Source: Enorma phocaeensis (GTDB lineage Bacteria; Actinomycetota; Coriobacteriia; Coriobacteriales; Coriobacteriaceae). Taken from it: a DNA stretch of 64,000 nucleotides. Below the pieces are notes generated by a model. It saw only the letters and a program-made list of their open reading frames with translations, was not told the origin of the DNA and ran no database searches. Positions 8,116-16,551 of the stretch are shown here, piece after piece; the first letter of the stretch is position 1; every line of letters begins with the position of its first letter. A program made the position numbers and the translations under genes. The stretch spans positions 436,436 to 500,435 of the forward strand of contig NZ_LT891968.1 of the NCBI RefSeq assembly GCF_900186505.1, written 5' to 3'.

Positions 8116-8661
8116 CTACGGCAGCACGGTACCCACGATGAGGTCGATGAACGCGCTCAGGGGTATGCGGTCGGGCGCGGTCATCCAGGCATTGATCGAG
8201 GCGAGCAGGCCACTCGCGTAGAACTCGCGTAGGAGCCGACGCTCATCCTCGGTGAGGGCGACCTCGTTTAGGATGAAGCGATCGAGCAGCGGCGTAATCA
8301 CCGCTTTCAGGCGTTCGCTGAACGATGGGTCCCCGCTCATGAGGCGTGGCAGGTAGCCGTCGAACTGCTGGGCAAGCTCCACGATAAGACCCATGTGCTG
8401 CTTGAGGTTGAGCGTCTCATCATGCATGAGATGCTCGTTGACCAAGGTGCGCACCTTGCCGAGCACGCCCTCCTCGAACTGATCGAACAGGTCGTACACG
8501 TCGCGATAGTAGAGGTAGAACGTCGCGCGGTTGTAGCCCGCGCGGTCCGTTATCTCGCGGATGGTGATCTTCTCGATGGGCTTCTCCAGGTAAAGGGACC
8601 AGAACGCCTGCGTGAGATTCGCGCGCGTCTGCTCGGTTACCTGCGGCTGCTTGGTGGCCAT
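8116..8661 (-). CDS. TetR/AcrR-family transcriptional regulator
   Basis: A 181-residue TetR-type repressor. The helix-turn-helix is near residues 25-60 (KITIREITDRAGYNRATFYLYYRD), followed by an all-helical ligand-binding region of normal size. The start at 8661 follows GGAAGGTG; upstream Met codons in the open frame would add a basic, unconserved extension. It diverges from an ABC ATPase and FtsX permease pair, the classic arrangement for a repressor of an export operon. Inverted TGTCGAG-type half-sites in the shared intergenic region are candidate operators. The ligand is unknown. Confidence 0.88.
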   Translation of the reverse strand: MATKQPQVTEQTRANLTQAFWSLYLEKPIEKITIREITDRAGYNRATFYLYYRDVYDLFDQFEEGVLGKVRTLVNEHLMHDETLNLKQHMGLIVELAQQFDGYLPRLMSGDPSFSERLKAVITPLLDRFILNEVALTEDERRLLREFYASGLLASINAWMTAPDRIPLSAFIDLIVGTVLP

Positions 8662-8780
8662 CTCATCACCTTCCCATGATGAACGCATCTCAGATGGGCG
8701 CTCCCTGCGCCTTACGCTCATGCGCACCGTCCGCACGAAGCAGATCTTCTGCATGCACAAGCGCATCGGAGCAACGATCG

Positions 8781-8866
8781 CTCGACAATTTCCCCTGCAG
8801 TGTCGAGGGCTCCTCGAAGCGCCCCCTTGCCTCCACTATACTACGGTTAGACAACACGCTGTCGAG
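8781..8866. promoter_or_regulatory. candidate TetR operator cluster
   Basis: Three copies of a 7-bp half-site lie in the divergent TetR/ABC intergenic region (8662-8980): CTCGACA at 8781-8787, and TGTCGAG at 8801-8807 and 8860-8866. The first two form an inverted repeat with a 13-bp spacer. A TATACT box (8837-8842) sits between the second and third. The ATPase gene itself has no clear ribosome-binding site, but a TAGATT box ends 9 nt before its ATG, so its transcript may be nearly leaderless. Confidence 0.4.
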
Positions 8867-8980
8867 TGAATGTGCGGACAGCCATCGCACGACGCACGCG
8901 GCAAGCCGTCGACGCCACGAGTGCAAAGGCGGCTTTCAGGGACGTAGTCGTTCGCCACTGCCTGCTAGATTGGTTGCACC

Positions 8981-9682
8981 ATGGCGTATATCGAATTCAA
9001 CGATGTCATCAAAGCCTACGGAAGCGGCGAAACGCTGATTCACGCGCTCGACGGAGCGTCTTTTTCGGTAGAGCGCGGCGAGCTCGCCGTCATCCTGGGC
9101 GCGTCGGGAGCGGGAAAGACCACAGCGCTCAACATCTTGGGTGGTATGGATACCGCAACCTCGGGCACGGTCATGGTGGACGGCCGCAACATCACGCACG
9201 CAAGCGAGCGCGAGCTCGTCGAGTACCGTCGCACCGACGTGGGCTTCGTGTTCCAGTTCTACAACCTCGTGCCCAACCTCACCGCACTTGAGAACGTCGA
9301 GCTCGCGGCGCAGGTATGCCCTGATGCGCTCGATGCCGCGGAATCGCTCGCCAAGGTCGGCCTTGAAAACCGCCTGAACAACTTCCCCGCCCAGCTATCC
9401 GGCGGCGAGCAGCAGCGCGTCTCCATCGCGCGCGCCATCGCCAAGAACCCCAAGCTCCTCCTCTGCGACGAGCCCACCGGCGCGCTCGACTACCAGACCG
9501 GCAAGCAGATTCTGCAGCTCTTGCAAGACACCTGCCGGCACGACGGCATCACGGTGATCATCATCACGCATAACTCGGCGCTCGCGCCCATGGCAGACCG
9601 CCTCATCCGCTTCAAGAGCGGCCGCGTGACCGAGATGAGCCTGAATGCCCACCCCAAACCGATCTCCGAGATCGAGTGGTAA
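8981..9682 (+). CDS. ABC transporter ATP-binding protein (MacB/LolD type)
   Basis: A 233-residue nucleotide-binding subunit. It has Walker A GASGAGKT (residues 40-47), a Q-loop in FVFQFYN, signature LSGGEQQR, Walker B LLLCDEPTGALD and a switch histidine in ITHN. Members of this branch pair with FtsX-fold permeases and drive mechanotransmission or export rather than uptake. The partner permease starts 12 bp downstream. No Shine-Dalgarno sequence is apparent before the ATG, and the -10-like TAGATT at 8966-8971 would place the transcript start within a few bases of it. It is probably repressed by the divergent TetR. Confidence 0.93.
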   Translation: MAYIEFNDVIKAYGSGETLIHALDGASFSVERGELAVILGASGAGKTTALNILGGMDTATSGTVMVDGRNITHASERELVEYRRTDVGFVFQFYNLVPNLTALENVELAAQVCPDALDAAESLAKVGLENRLNNFPAQLSGGEQQRVSIARAIAKNPKLLLCDEPTGALDYQTGKQILQLLQDTCRHDGITVIIITHNSALAPMADRLIRFKSGRVTEMSLNAHPKPISEIEW

Positions 9683-9694
9683 GGCGAAAAGCTC

Positions 9695-12600
9695 ATGATC
9701 TCGGCGTTTCGCAAGGACATAGCACGCACCATACGGGGCAACCTCAAGCGGTTCGTGGCAATCGGCGTCATCTGCGCACTGGGCGTGGCGATGTTCTGCG
9801 GTCTACGTGCCTCGTGCACCGATTTGCGCAACGCTGCGGACGCGTTCTTCGACACGCAGAGGCTCTTCGACATCCAAGTCCTTTCCACGCTGGGCCTCGA
9901 TGACGATGACGTCGCAGCGCTTGAAGAAGTCGAAGGCGTGAAAACAGCAGAGGGCACCTGGAGCGAGACCACGTACACGGATATCGACGGGGCGCGCGCC
10001 ACGGTAGAGGTGAAAGCTCGTTCGTCGCAGGGGCTGAACGAACCCTTCCTCATCGAGGGGGACCTGCCTGACACCGCCGATGAGGTGGCAGTAACCCAAG
10101 AGTTCATCGATGCAAGCGGGCTGGAGATCGGTGATACCGTAGAGATTGCCGAGGCAGAAAACGAAGACGAAGCGGTCTTCGCGCGCCATCCCTATCGCAT
10201 CTGCGGCATCATGGTCGATGCGATGGATGTGAGCAACCCCGAGCTCTCGTTCCGATCGAACTCAAGCGCCGACTACACCTTCATCACCTCACCCGAGGCT
10301 GTGGAGTCAGATACCTACACAGCCGTCTACCTGACCGTCGAGGGAGCAACCGCGCTGTCCACTTACTCGGATGCCTATTCTGAGTGCGTGCGCACGGTGA
10401 CCGATCGCATCGAAGACGACATCCGCGCCGACCGCGAGGCTGCGCGCACATCAGCGGTCAAGGAGGAAGCCCAGGCAGAACTCGATGACGCGCGCGCCGA
10501 ATACGAGGAAGAACGCACCGATGCCGAGGCGGAACTCGCCGATGGCTGGGCCGAACTCGAAGACGCCGCTCGCCAGCTGGGCGATGCGCTCCAGGAGATC
10601 GTGGATGGCCAAGCGCAGATAGACGACGGCTGGGCCGAGTACCACGAAGGCGAACAGGACATCGTCGATGGACGTGCACAGCTAGCCGATGGATGGGTGC
10701 AATTCGAGCAACGTACCATCACCGCTCGCGCGGAACTCGAAAGCACGCTGGAAGATGGTCACACGCAGGCGCTTGAGGCCGCCCGAACCCAGGCAACGGC
10801 AACCGTGGAATCGCAGATCGAGCAGATGCGCCCGATAATCGAGCAGCAGGCCATCGCCGCTTTTGAGGAACAAGAGGATGTGAAGCAGCTCCTCGCGTAC
10901 CGCGAGGCCCTTGCCGCACAGCTCTCCCCCATTCAACAGCAATGGGGCACGCTCGATGCACTGGAAGCCGCCATCGAGCAAACGAGCGCCAATGTTGATG
11001 CTTACACTGCTGCAGAACAAGCGATTGATGAAATCAACGCCCAGATCGAGGAGATTGAGCTGCAGATCGCCGAACTCGATCAGACAGACCCTTCGTATGA
11101 GAGCACCAAGGCAGAACTGGAGAACCAGATCGTTGCGCTTGAAGGCCAGCGCGACGAGCACCAGGACACGATCGATGCCCTCGATGCGCAGACTGGCGGC
11201 CTTGATGCGCTCCAATCCCTGCTTGAACAGGAAACGAATGCAGCCGAACTCTGGGAAACGGTCAACTCCCTTGACGACGCCCTGGAAGAAGGGCGCCAGA
11301 AGGCCATCGATGCAGCCATAGACACCGCGCGCCAAGCAGCGCTTGACCAAGCCCTTCCTGCAGCCGAAGCGCAAGCAGAAGCGGAGTTCTCACAAATCGA
11401 AGAGTCCGCATGGCAAGCGTTCTACGCGGGAGTTGCCGAAGGGCGCGCAGAGATGGAGAGTGCCGAAGCCGAACTCGAGGCCGGAGCGGCGGCGTTGCCA
11501 GCAGCACGGCAGGCGCTCATCGACGCACAAGCGGAACTTGACCGCGGTCGCGCCGAATACGAGGACGGCATGGCAGAATACCTCGACGGCCTCGCGGAAT
11601 GGCAAGACGGTCGCGCCGAGGCAGACGAGGGGTTCGCCGAGGCTGAAGCCGAGCTCGCCGATGCCCAAGCCGAGATCGACGACATCGACGCTGCGACCTG
11701 GTACGTCCAGACGCGATCTTCTCTTTCCAGCTACTCGTCCATCGCGAGCGACGCCGATTCGATCGAGGCGATTGGCACGCTCTTCCCCATCGTCTTCCTC
11801 GTGGTGGCGGCGCTCGTCTCGCTCACCACCATCACGCGCCTCGTCGAAGAGGAGCGTGGACTCATCGGCACGTACAAGGCACTCGGCTACCGTAACGGCG
11901 AGATCTTCTCCAAGTACCTCACATATGCGCTGGCAGCGAGCATTCTGGGCAGTCTCTTTGGACTCTTCCTCGGCTTCATCGCGCTGCCGGCATTCATCTT
12001 CACCATCTTCGACATCATGTACCTGCTGCCAAGCTACGGCTTCGCGTTCGAAGCGCTCTACGGCATCGGCGGCACGGCAATCTTCGTGGTCGCAATCGGT
12101 GGTACGGCGTACCTTGCCTGCCGTTCGGAAGTACGCCGCACGCCCGCCGAACTCATGCGCCCCAAGGCGCCCAAATCCGGCTCGCGCATCTTCTTGGAAC
12201 GCATACCCGTCATCTGGCGGCGCCTCTCCTTCCTGAACAAGGTCACGGCGCGCAATCTCTTCCGCTATAAGCGCCGCTTCTTCATGACGGTCGCAGGCAT
12301 CCTGGGCTGCACAGCGCTCATCGTATGCGGCTTTGCCATCAAGGACTCCGTAGCCGAGCTTGTTCCGGAGCAATACGAGCGCATATCCCATTACAGCATC
12401 CTTACGGCAACAGAGACTGCCGATCATAGCGATGCGCTGCGCGAGCTTGAAGCCGACGAGCGCGTCGAGGAAGTCATCGACATCTATATCGATTCGGCGA
12501 CGATCAAATTCGGCAATGCCGAGGAAACCATCCAGCTCATCGTCGTACCCGATGACTATGCTGCGTCGAACGAGTTCTCGCGCTTCGTGAGCCTTTCCAG

Positions 12601-13393
12601 CCGCGACACGCAGGCAAGCATCGATTTGCCGGAGAGCGGAGCCGTCATCACGCAGAACGCTGCCGAGGTGCTCGGATTCGATGTGGGCGATACCATCGAG
12701 CTCCAGGATTCGCAACTTGAGCAATCCGACCTCAAGGTGGCACACATCACCCGCAACTACCTGGGCAACTATGTGTACCTTACGCGCTCGGCATACCTCG
12801 AGGCGTTTGGTGACCAGGCGAGCGCCCTCGATGACAACGGCGTGTTCCAAGCAAACGGCATGCTCATCCGCTGCAGCGATGTCGCTGATGCCGAGGCGTC
12901 GCTTACTGCCGATCTCTCCGACGACAGCCGCTTCCTTTCGGCCACCAGCACCGAGGAGCTCGCCGAGGATTTCTCGAACTCGTTCATGCTTATCAACGCC
13001 GTCGTGGTGATCGTGCTCGGCATGGCCGCGGCGCTCGCCTTCGCGGTGCTCTTCACGCTCTCGACCACCAACATCTCCGAACGCGAGCGCGAGCTTGCCA
13101 CCATCAAGGTGCTCGGATTCCGCCCGAACGAGGTGCACCACTACGTGAACAAAGAGACCGTCATTCTCACGATCATCGGAATCGTATGCGGGCTGCCCTT
13201 TGGTTATATCCTCGGCGACTTGCTTCTGCATTCGCTCAAGATGCCATCGATCAGCTTCCTCACCGTGGTGACGCCGCTAAGCTATGCACTCGCCGCCGTG
13301 CTGCCGCTGGTATTCGCGCTCGCCGTGAATCTCATCACCAACCGCACGCTCAACCGCATCGACATGATTGAAGCGCTCAAGAGCGTGGAGTAA
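9695..13393 (+). CDS. FtsX-type ABC permease with long periplasm-facing coiled coil
   Basis: A 1232-residue permease with a TM segment near residues 18-38 and an extracytoplasmic region of ~650 residues. From ~250 to 670 that region is a long Glu/Ala/Gln-rich coiled coil with repeated A-E-L-D and EYEDG elements. Next come an FtsX domain of three TM helices (about 695-830), a second TM at ~860 followed by another extracytoplasmic domain, and a final FtsX domain (about 1105-1225). This duplicated layout is usual for large Gram-positive FtsX permeases. Such proteins are associated with export of lipids, peptides or virulence factors, or with cell-wall remodelling; no substrate is evident. It is 12 bp after its ATPase gene. 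Confidence 0.9.
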   Translation: MISAFRKDIARTIRGNLKRFVAIGVICALGVAMFCGLRASCTDLRNAADAFFDTQRLFDIQVLSTLGLDDDDVAALEEVEGVKTAEGTWSETTYTDIDGARATVEVKARSSQGLNEPFLIEGDLPDTADEVAVTQEFIDASGLEIGDTVEIAEAENEDEAVFARHPYRICGIMVDAMDVSNPELSFRSNSSADYTFITSPEAVESDTYTAVYLTVEGATALSTYSDAYSECVRTVTDRIEDDIRADREAARTSAVKEEAQAELDDARAEYEEERTDAEAELADGWAELEDAARQLGDALQEIVDGQAQIDDGWAEYHEGEQDIVDGRAQLADGWVQFEQRTITARAELESTLEDGHTQALEAARTQATATVESQIEQMRPIIEQQAIAAFEEQEDVKQLLAYREALAAQLSPIQQQWGTLDALEAAIEQTSANVDAYTAAEQAIDEINAQIEEIELQIAELDQTDPSYESTKAELENQIVALEGQRDEHQDTIDALDAQTGGLDALQSLLEQETNAAELWETVNSLDDALEEGRQKAIDAAIDTARQAALDQALPAAEAQAEAEFSQIEESAWQAFYAGVAEGRAEMESAEAELEAGAAALPAARQALIDAQAELDRGRAEYEDGMAEYLDGLAEWQDGRAEADEGFAEAEAELADAQAEIDDIDAATWYVQTRSSLSSYSSIASDADSIEAIGTLFPIVFLVVAALVSLTTITRLVEEERGLIGTYKALGYRNGEIFSKYLTYALAASILGSLFGLFLGFIALPAFIFTIFDIMYLLPSYGFAFEALYGIGGTAIFVVAIGGTAYLACRSEVRRTPAELMRPKAPKSGSRIFLERIPVIWRRLSFLNKVTARNLFRYKRRFFMTVAGILGCTALIVCGFAIKDSVAELVPEQYERISHYSILTATETADHSDALRELEADERVEEVIDIYIDSATIKFGNAEETIQLIVVPDDYAASNEFSRFVSLSSRDTQASIDLPESGAVITQNAAEVLGFDVGDTIELQDSQLEQSDLKVAHITRNYLGNYVYLTRSAYLEAFGDQASALDDNGVFQANGMLIRCSDVADAEASLTADLSDDSRFLSATSTEELAEDFSNSFMLINAVVVIVLGMAAALAFAVLFTLSTTNISERERELATIKVLGFRPNEVHHYVNKETVILTIIGIVCGLPFGYILGDLLLHSLKMPSISFLTVVTPLSYALAAVLPLVFALAVNLITNRTLNRIDMIEALKSVE

Positions 13394-13532
13394 CGAGCGC
13401 AGGGTAGCGTGGCCGTCGCTTTAGACGGCATGGTTTGCCGCGCCGCGATTTACGCAGCGCTGGATTTGCGCCGGCGGCAACATCGTCGAAAGAGCGATGG
13501 CTCGAGGCGAGATCTCCCGCCGGCCAAGCGCC

Positions 13533-14558
13533 CTATTGTGCCAGCAGCTTGAGAATCTGGACCGCGTTGGTCGCCGCGCCCTTGCGGATTTGATCTCCGC
13601 AGCACCAGAACGTGATTCCTCGATTCGGATTGGGATTCGAGATGTCGCGGCGTACGCGACCGACCCAAATCAGATCCTGGTCGGAAGTGTCGATGGGCAT
13701 GGGATAGCGATCGTGCGCGCTCAGGGCGACGCGGTCGTCCACGAGCTTGACGCCCGGGGCGGCAGCGAGCGCCGCGCGCGCCTCGTCCACCGTGATGTCG
13801 CGCTCGAACTCAAGCGTAATGCTCTCCGAATGCGAGCGGAACACGGGCACGCGCACGCAGGTGCAGTTCACGCGCAGGTCGGGCAGATGCATGATCTTGC
13901 GACCCTCGTTTTGCAGCTTCATCTCCTCCGAGGTGTAGCCTTCGTCATCGAACCCGCCGATCTGCGGAATCAGGTTGCTCGCAAGCTGCGCCGCAAACGC
14001 CTTGGGTGCGGGAACCTCCTCGCCGCGGCCGATGGCCTCCATCTGCGCCTCGAGCTCAGACATGCCGGGAGCTCCGGCACCGCTCGCGGCCTGATAGGTC
14101 GAGACAACCATGCGCGTCACGCCGGCAAGCTGGTGTAGCGGCCAAGTCGGCACGAGGCCGATGATCGTTGCGCAGTTGGGGTTGGCGATGAGGCCCTTGT
14201 GGTTCAGAGCATCCGCGCCGTTGACCTCGGGCACCACGAGCGGCACGTCGGGGTCAAGACGGAAGGCATGGCTGTTATCGATCACGATGGCCCCGGCGTC
14301 GACTGCCTTGGGAAGCAGCTCGCGAGCGATGGCATCGTCCGCCGCGCCAAGCACAAAGTCGCATCCTGCAAACGCCTCCGGGCGCGCCTCCTGGATGGCA
14401 ACGGACCGCCCTTGGAACTCCACCGTCTTGCCAACGCTGCGCGCGCTCGCAAGCAAACGCAGCTCACCAATGGGAATCTGCTGCTCGTCCAGGCACTGGA
14501 GCATCTGCGTGCCGACCGCTCCGGTCGCACCCAAAATAGCGATCGTGTACTGCTTCAT
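13533..14558 (-). CDS. asd: aspartate-semialdehyde dehydrogenase
   Basis: A 341-residue NADP-dependent enzyme that reduces aspartyl phosphate to aspartate semialdehyde, the branch point to lysine/diaminopimelate and to threonine and methionine. The nucleotide-binding motif GATGAVG is at residues 9-15 and the catalytic Cys is Cys129 in NPNCATI. The start at 14558 has GGAGG 5 nt upstream and gives a normal N-terminus. It lies 0.5 kb from lysC on the same strand, with repeat-containing DNA between them, and close to thrC and thrB, forming an aspartate-family cluster. Confidence 0.95.
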   Translation of the reverse strand: MKQYTIAILGATGAVGTQMLQCLDEQQIPIGELRLLASARSVGKTVEFQGRSVAIQEARPEAFAGCDFVLGAADDAIARELLPKAVDAGAIVIDNSHAFRLDPDVPLVVPEVNGADALNHKGLIANPNCATIIGLVPTWPLHQLAGVTRMVVSTYQAASGAGAPGMSELEAQMEAIGRGEEVPAPKAFAAQLASNLIPQIGGFDDEGYTSEEMKLQNEGRKIMHLPDLRVNCTCVRVPVFRSHSESITLEFERDITVDEARAALAAAPGVKLVDDRVALSAHDRYPMPIDTSDQDLIWVGRVRRDISNPNPNRGITFWCCGDQIRKGAATNAVQILKLLAQ

Positions 14559-14750
14559 GGAATCCTCCGGATCATCGGGCCGGCGCAGCGGTGGCAACGG
14601 CTCCCAGTGTTGGGCACCAGCCTAGCGCAGCAGTGTTTCAGCATGATAACGGAATGAAAGATTGGGCGCGCCGCGTTAATGCGCGAATGCCGTCAACAAC
14701 ATGAAGGTCTCTCGGCTGTCCGTACTCGCGCTGTCACCATCGTTCCCCTC

Positions 14751-14826
14751 GGCTTTCCCGCACTCCTGCGGCCGCCGTCATCCCCCTTGGCTTTCCCGCA
14801 CTCCTGCGGCCACCGTCATCCCCTCG
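14751..14826. repeat. 38-bp tandem duplication
   Basis: Two head-to-tail copies (14751-14788 and 14789-14826) begin GGCTTTCCCGCACTCCTGCG and differ at only a few positions. A partial third copy of the unit's end (CCATCGTTCCCCTC) precedes them. The repeats are directly adjacent with no spacers, so this is not a CRISPR array. It lies in the asd-lysC intergenic region. Confidence 0.75.
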
Positions 14827-14851
14827 TATCTTTAGAATACCTAGCCTGCTG

Positions 14852-15016
14852 CTTGAAAATGTCCATTTCACCGCATCTCGAGATGCTTCCGCGCAGGGAG
14901 AATTCATCGAGATGCCGCTGGATAGCCAGATTAGGCCCCTGAGAGTCTGATTCTGTCCATTTTCCCGGACCTCGAGAATTGAAGCGTCACCGAGATGCCG
15001 GAGAATGGACATTTTG
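14852..15016. repeat. cluster of TGTCCATT-type palindromic repeats
   Basis: The motif AAAATGTCCATT followed by a CCG-x-ATCTCG-like segment occurs at 14857-14880. A related copy is at 14954-14976 (TGTCCATTTTCCCGG). An inverted copy (CCGGAGAATGGACATTTT) ends at 15015, and a weaker inverted match (CATCGAGATGCCG) lies at 14905-14917. The layout suggests two imperfect hairpin units in tandem, REP- or MITE-like. They lie directly downstream of the lysC stop codon and could shape its 3' end. Confidence 0.45.
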
Positions 15017-15057
15017 GCTTCCTCGCCGCCGGCCTGCCCCGGCTTCCTTGTCGCGAC

Positions 15058-16455
15058 CTACTGCCCGCCCGTAAGCACCGCGGTCTCCGCCCGTGCAGCC
15101 TCCTCGGCACGCTTGAGATCCGAGAGCTCCAGCAGATGGTCACCATCAGAAAATGCCTGGTACACAGCGCGAATCGCACGCTCGAAATCCTCATCCCGCA
15201 CGCCCACGATGATGTTGATCTCATCGGAGCCCTGGGCGATCATGCGAATCGAGATACCCTCCTGGCCGAGCGCGGCGAACAGGCTCCCCGACACACCGGG
15301 GCGCCCGATCATGTTGCGGCCAACGGTAGAGATGAGCGCGAGGTCGTCGACGACCTTGATCTTATCCGGCTTGACCTCGGTCTTGATGTCCGCGACGATC
15401 GACCACAGCGAGTCTTTGACGTCCTCGCCCTGCACCACCACGGCAAACGAGTCGATGCCCGACGGGATGTGCTCAATCGAAACGCGATAGCGCTCGAAGA
15501 TCGAGAGCACGCGGCGGATAAGGCCCACCTCGTTGGACATATGGTCCTTCATGATGTGAACTGCCACGAAGTTGCGCTTGCCGGTCACGCCGGTAATGAT
15601 GGGCTCGTCGGCAACGAAGTCCTCGCGGTCAGAGATGATGGTGCCCTGGTCCTCGGGATGGTTGGTGTTGAGCACTGCGATGGGGATCCCCGCCTCCATG
15701 ACCGGGAACACGGCTTCCTCGTGCAGGACCGAGGCACCCATATAGGAGAGCTCGCGCAACTCGGCATAGGTGATTCGGCTGATAGGCTGCGGGCTCTCGA
15801 CGATGCGCGGGTCTGCTGAGAGGAAGCCCGACACATCCGTCCAGTTCTCGTAGAGGTCCGCGCCCAGGCACTTGGCGAGAATCGAACCGGAGATATCGCC
15901 GCCGCCGCGATCGAGCAGCATGATGCGGCCCTCGCGCGTGGCGCCGTAGAAACCGGGCATCACAAAACCACCGGGGATGCCGCGCTCCTGGATGAGCTCC
16001 TCGGTGCGCGTCATCGAAAGGGTTCCATCGTGATGGAACGCAACGACGTCCGCCGCATCGAAGAACGGCAAGCCGAGGTACTCGGCCATGAGGCGCGCCG
16101 TGAAGTACTCACCGCGGCTCACGAGCTCCTCGGTGGAATATCCGCCCTGCTTGGCTCGCTCCGCGAACGCGGCGTACTCCTCGCGAATGGGGTAGCTGAG
16201 CCCCAGGTCATCGGCGATCGCGAAGAAGCGCTGGCCGATCTCGTCGAGCAGGTCGTCGCAGGAAACGTGATAGCGTACGTGCGCATTGACCAGGTAGAGC
16301 AGGTCCGTGACCTTAGAGTCGCTCTTGTAGCGACGGCCACAAGCCGAGACCACGATGAAGCGGCGGGCGGCATCGCGCTCGACGATGGAACGGATCTGCT
16401 TGAAATGCTTGGCGTCGGCGACCGAGGAACCGCCGAATTTTGCGACCTTTATCAT
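15058..16455 (-). CDS. lysC: aspartate kinase
   Basis: A 465-residue monofunctional aspartokinase that phosphorylates aspartate, the first step to lysine, threonine and methionine. The N-terminal KFGGSSVAD motif binds ATP and substrate, and the middle contains RGGGDISG. Two ACT domains occupy the last ~150 residues (GVTGKRNFVAVHI, then ALISTVGRNM), indicating allosteric feedback by end-product amino acids. The ATG at 16455 starts at the conserved MIKVAKFGG; the only SD-like sequence (AAAGG) is about 15 nt upstream, so initiation may be weak. It diverges from thrC, with only 96 bp between the genes. Confidence 0.95.
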   Translation of the reverse strand: MIKVAKFGGSSVADAKHFKQIRSIVERDAARRFIVVSACGRRYKSDSKVTDLLYLVNAHVRYHVSCDDLLDEIGQRFFAIADDLGLSYPIREEYAAFAERAKQGGYSTEELVSRGEYFTARLMAEYLGLPFFDAADVVAFHHDGTLSMTRTEELIQERGIPGGFVMPGFYGATREGRIMLLDRGGGDISGSILAKCLGADLYENWTDVSGFLSADPRIVESPQPISRITYAELRELSYMGASVLHEEAVFPVMEAGIPIAVLNTNHPEDQGTIISDREDFVADEPIITGVTGKRNFVAVHIMKDHMSNEVGLIRRVLSIFERYRVSIEHIPSGIDSFAVVVQGEDVKDSLWSIVADIKTEVKPDKIKVVDDLALISTVGRNMIGRPGVSGSLFAALGQEGISIRMIAQGSDEINIIVGVRDEDFERAIRAVYQAFSDGDHLLELSDLKRAEEAARAETAVLTGGQ

Positions 16456-16551
16456 GACGAGGAAGTTACCTTTCTGCTCGGGGTCACGGACCGCACGCAA
16501 GCTTTTGCTACCATGGGCGTGACAACAAGGGCGGCATTCGAGGAGTTTCGC

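Noticed and set aside
14751..14826. CRISPR-like repeat
   Set aside because: The two 38-bp units are directly adjacent with no unique spacers, and no cas gene is present.
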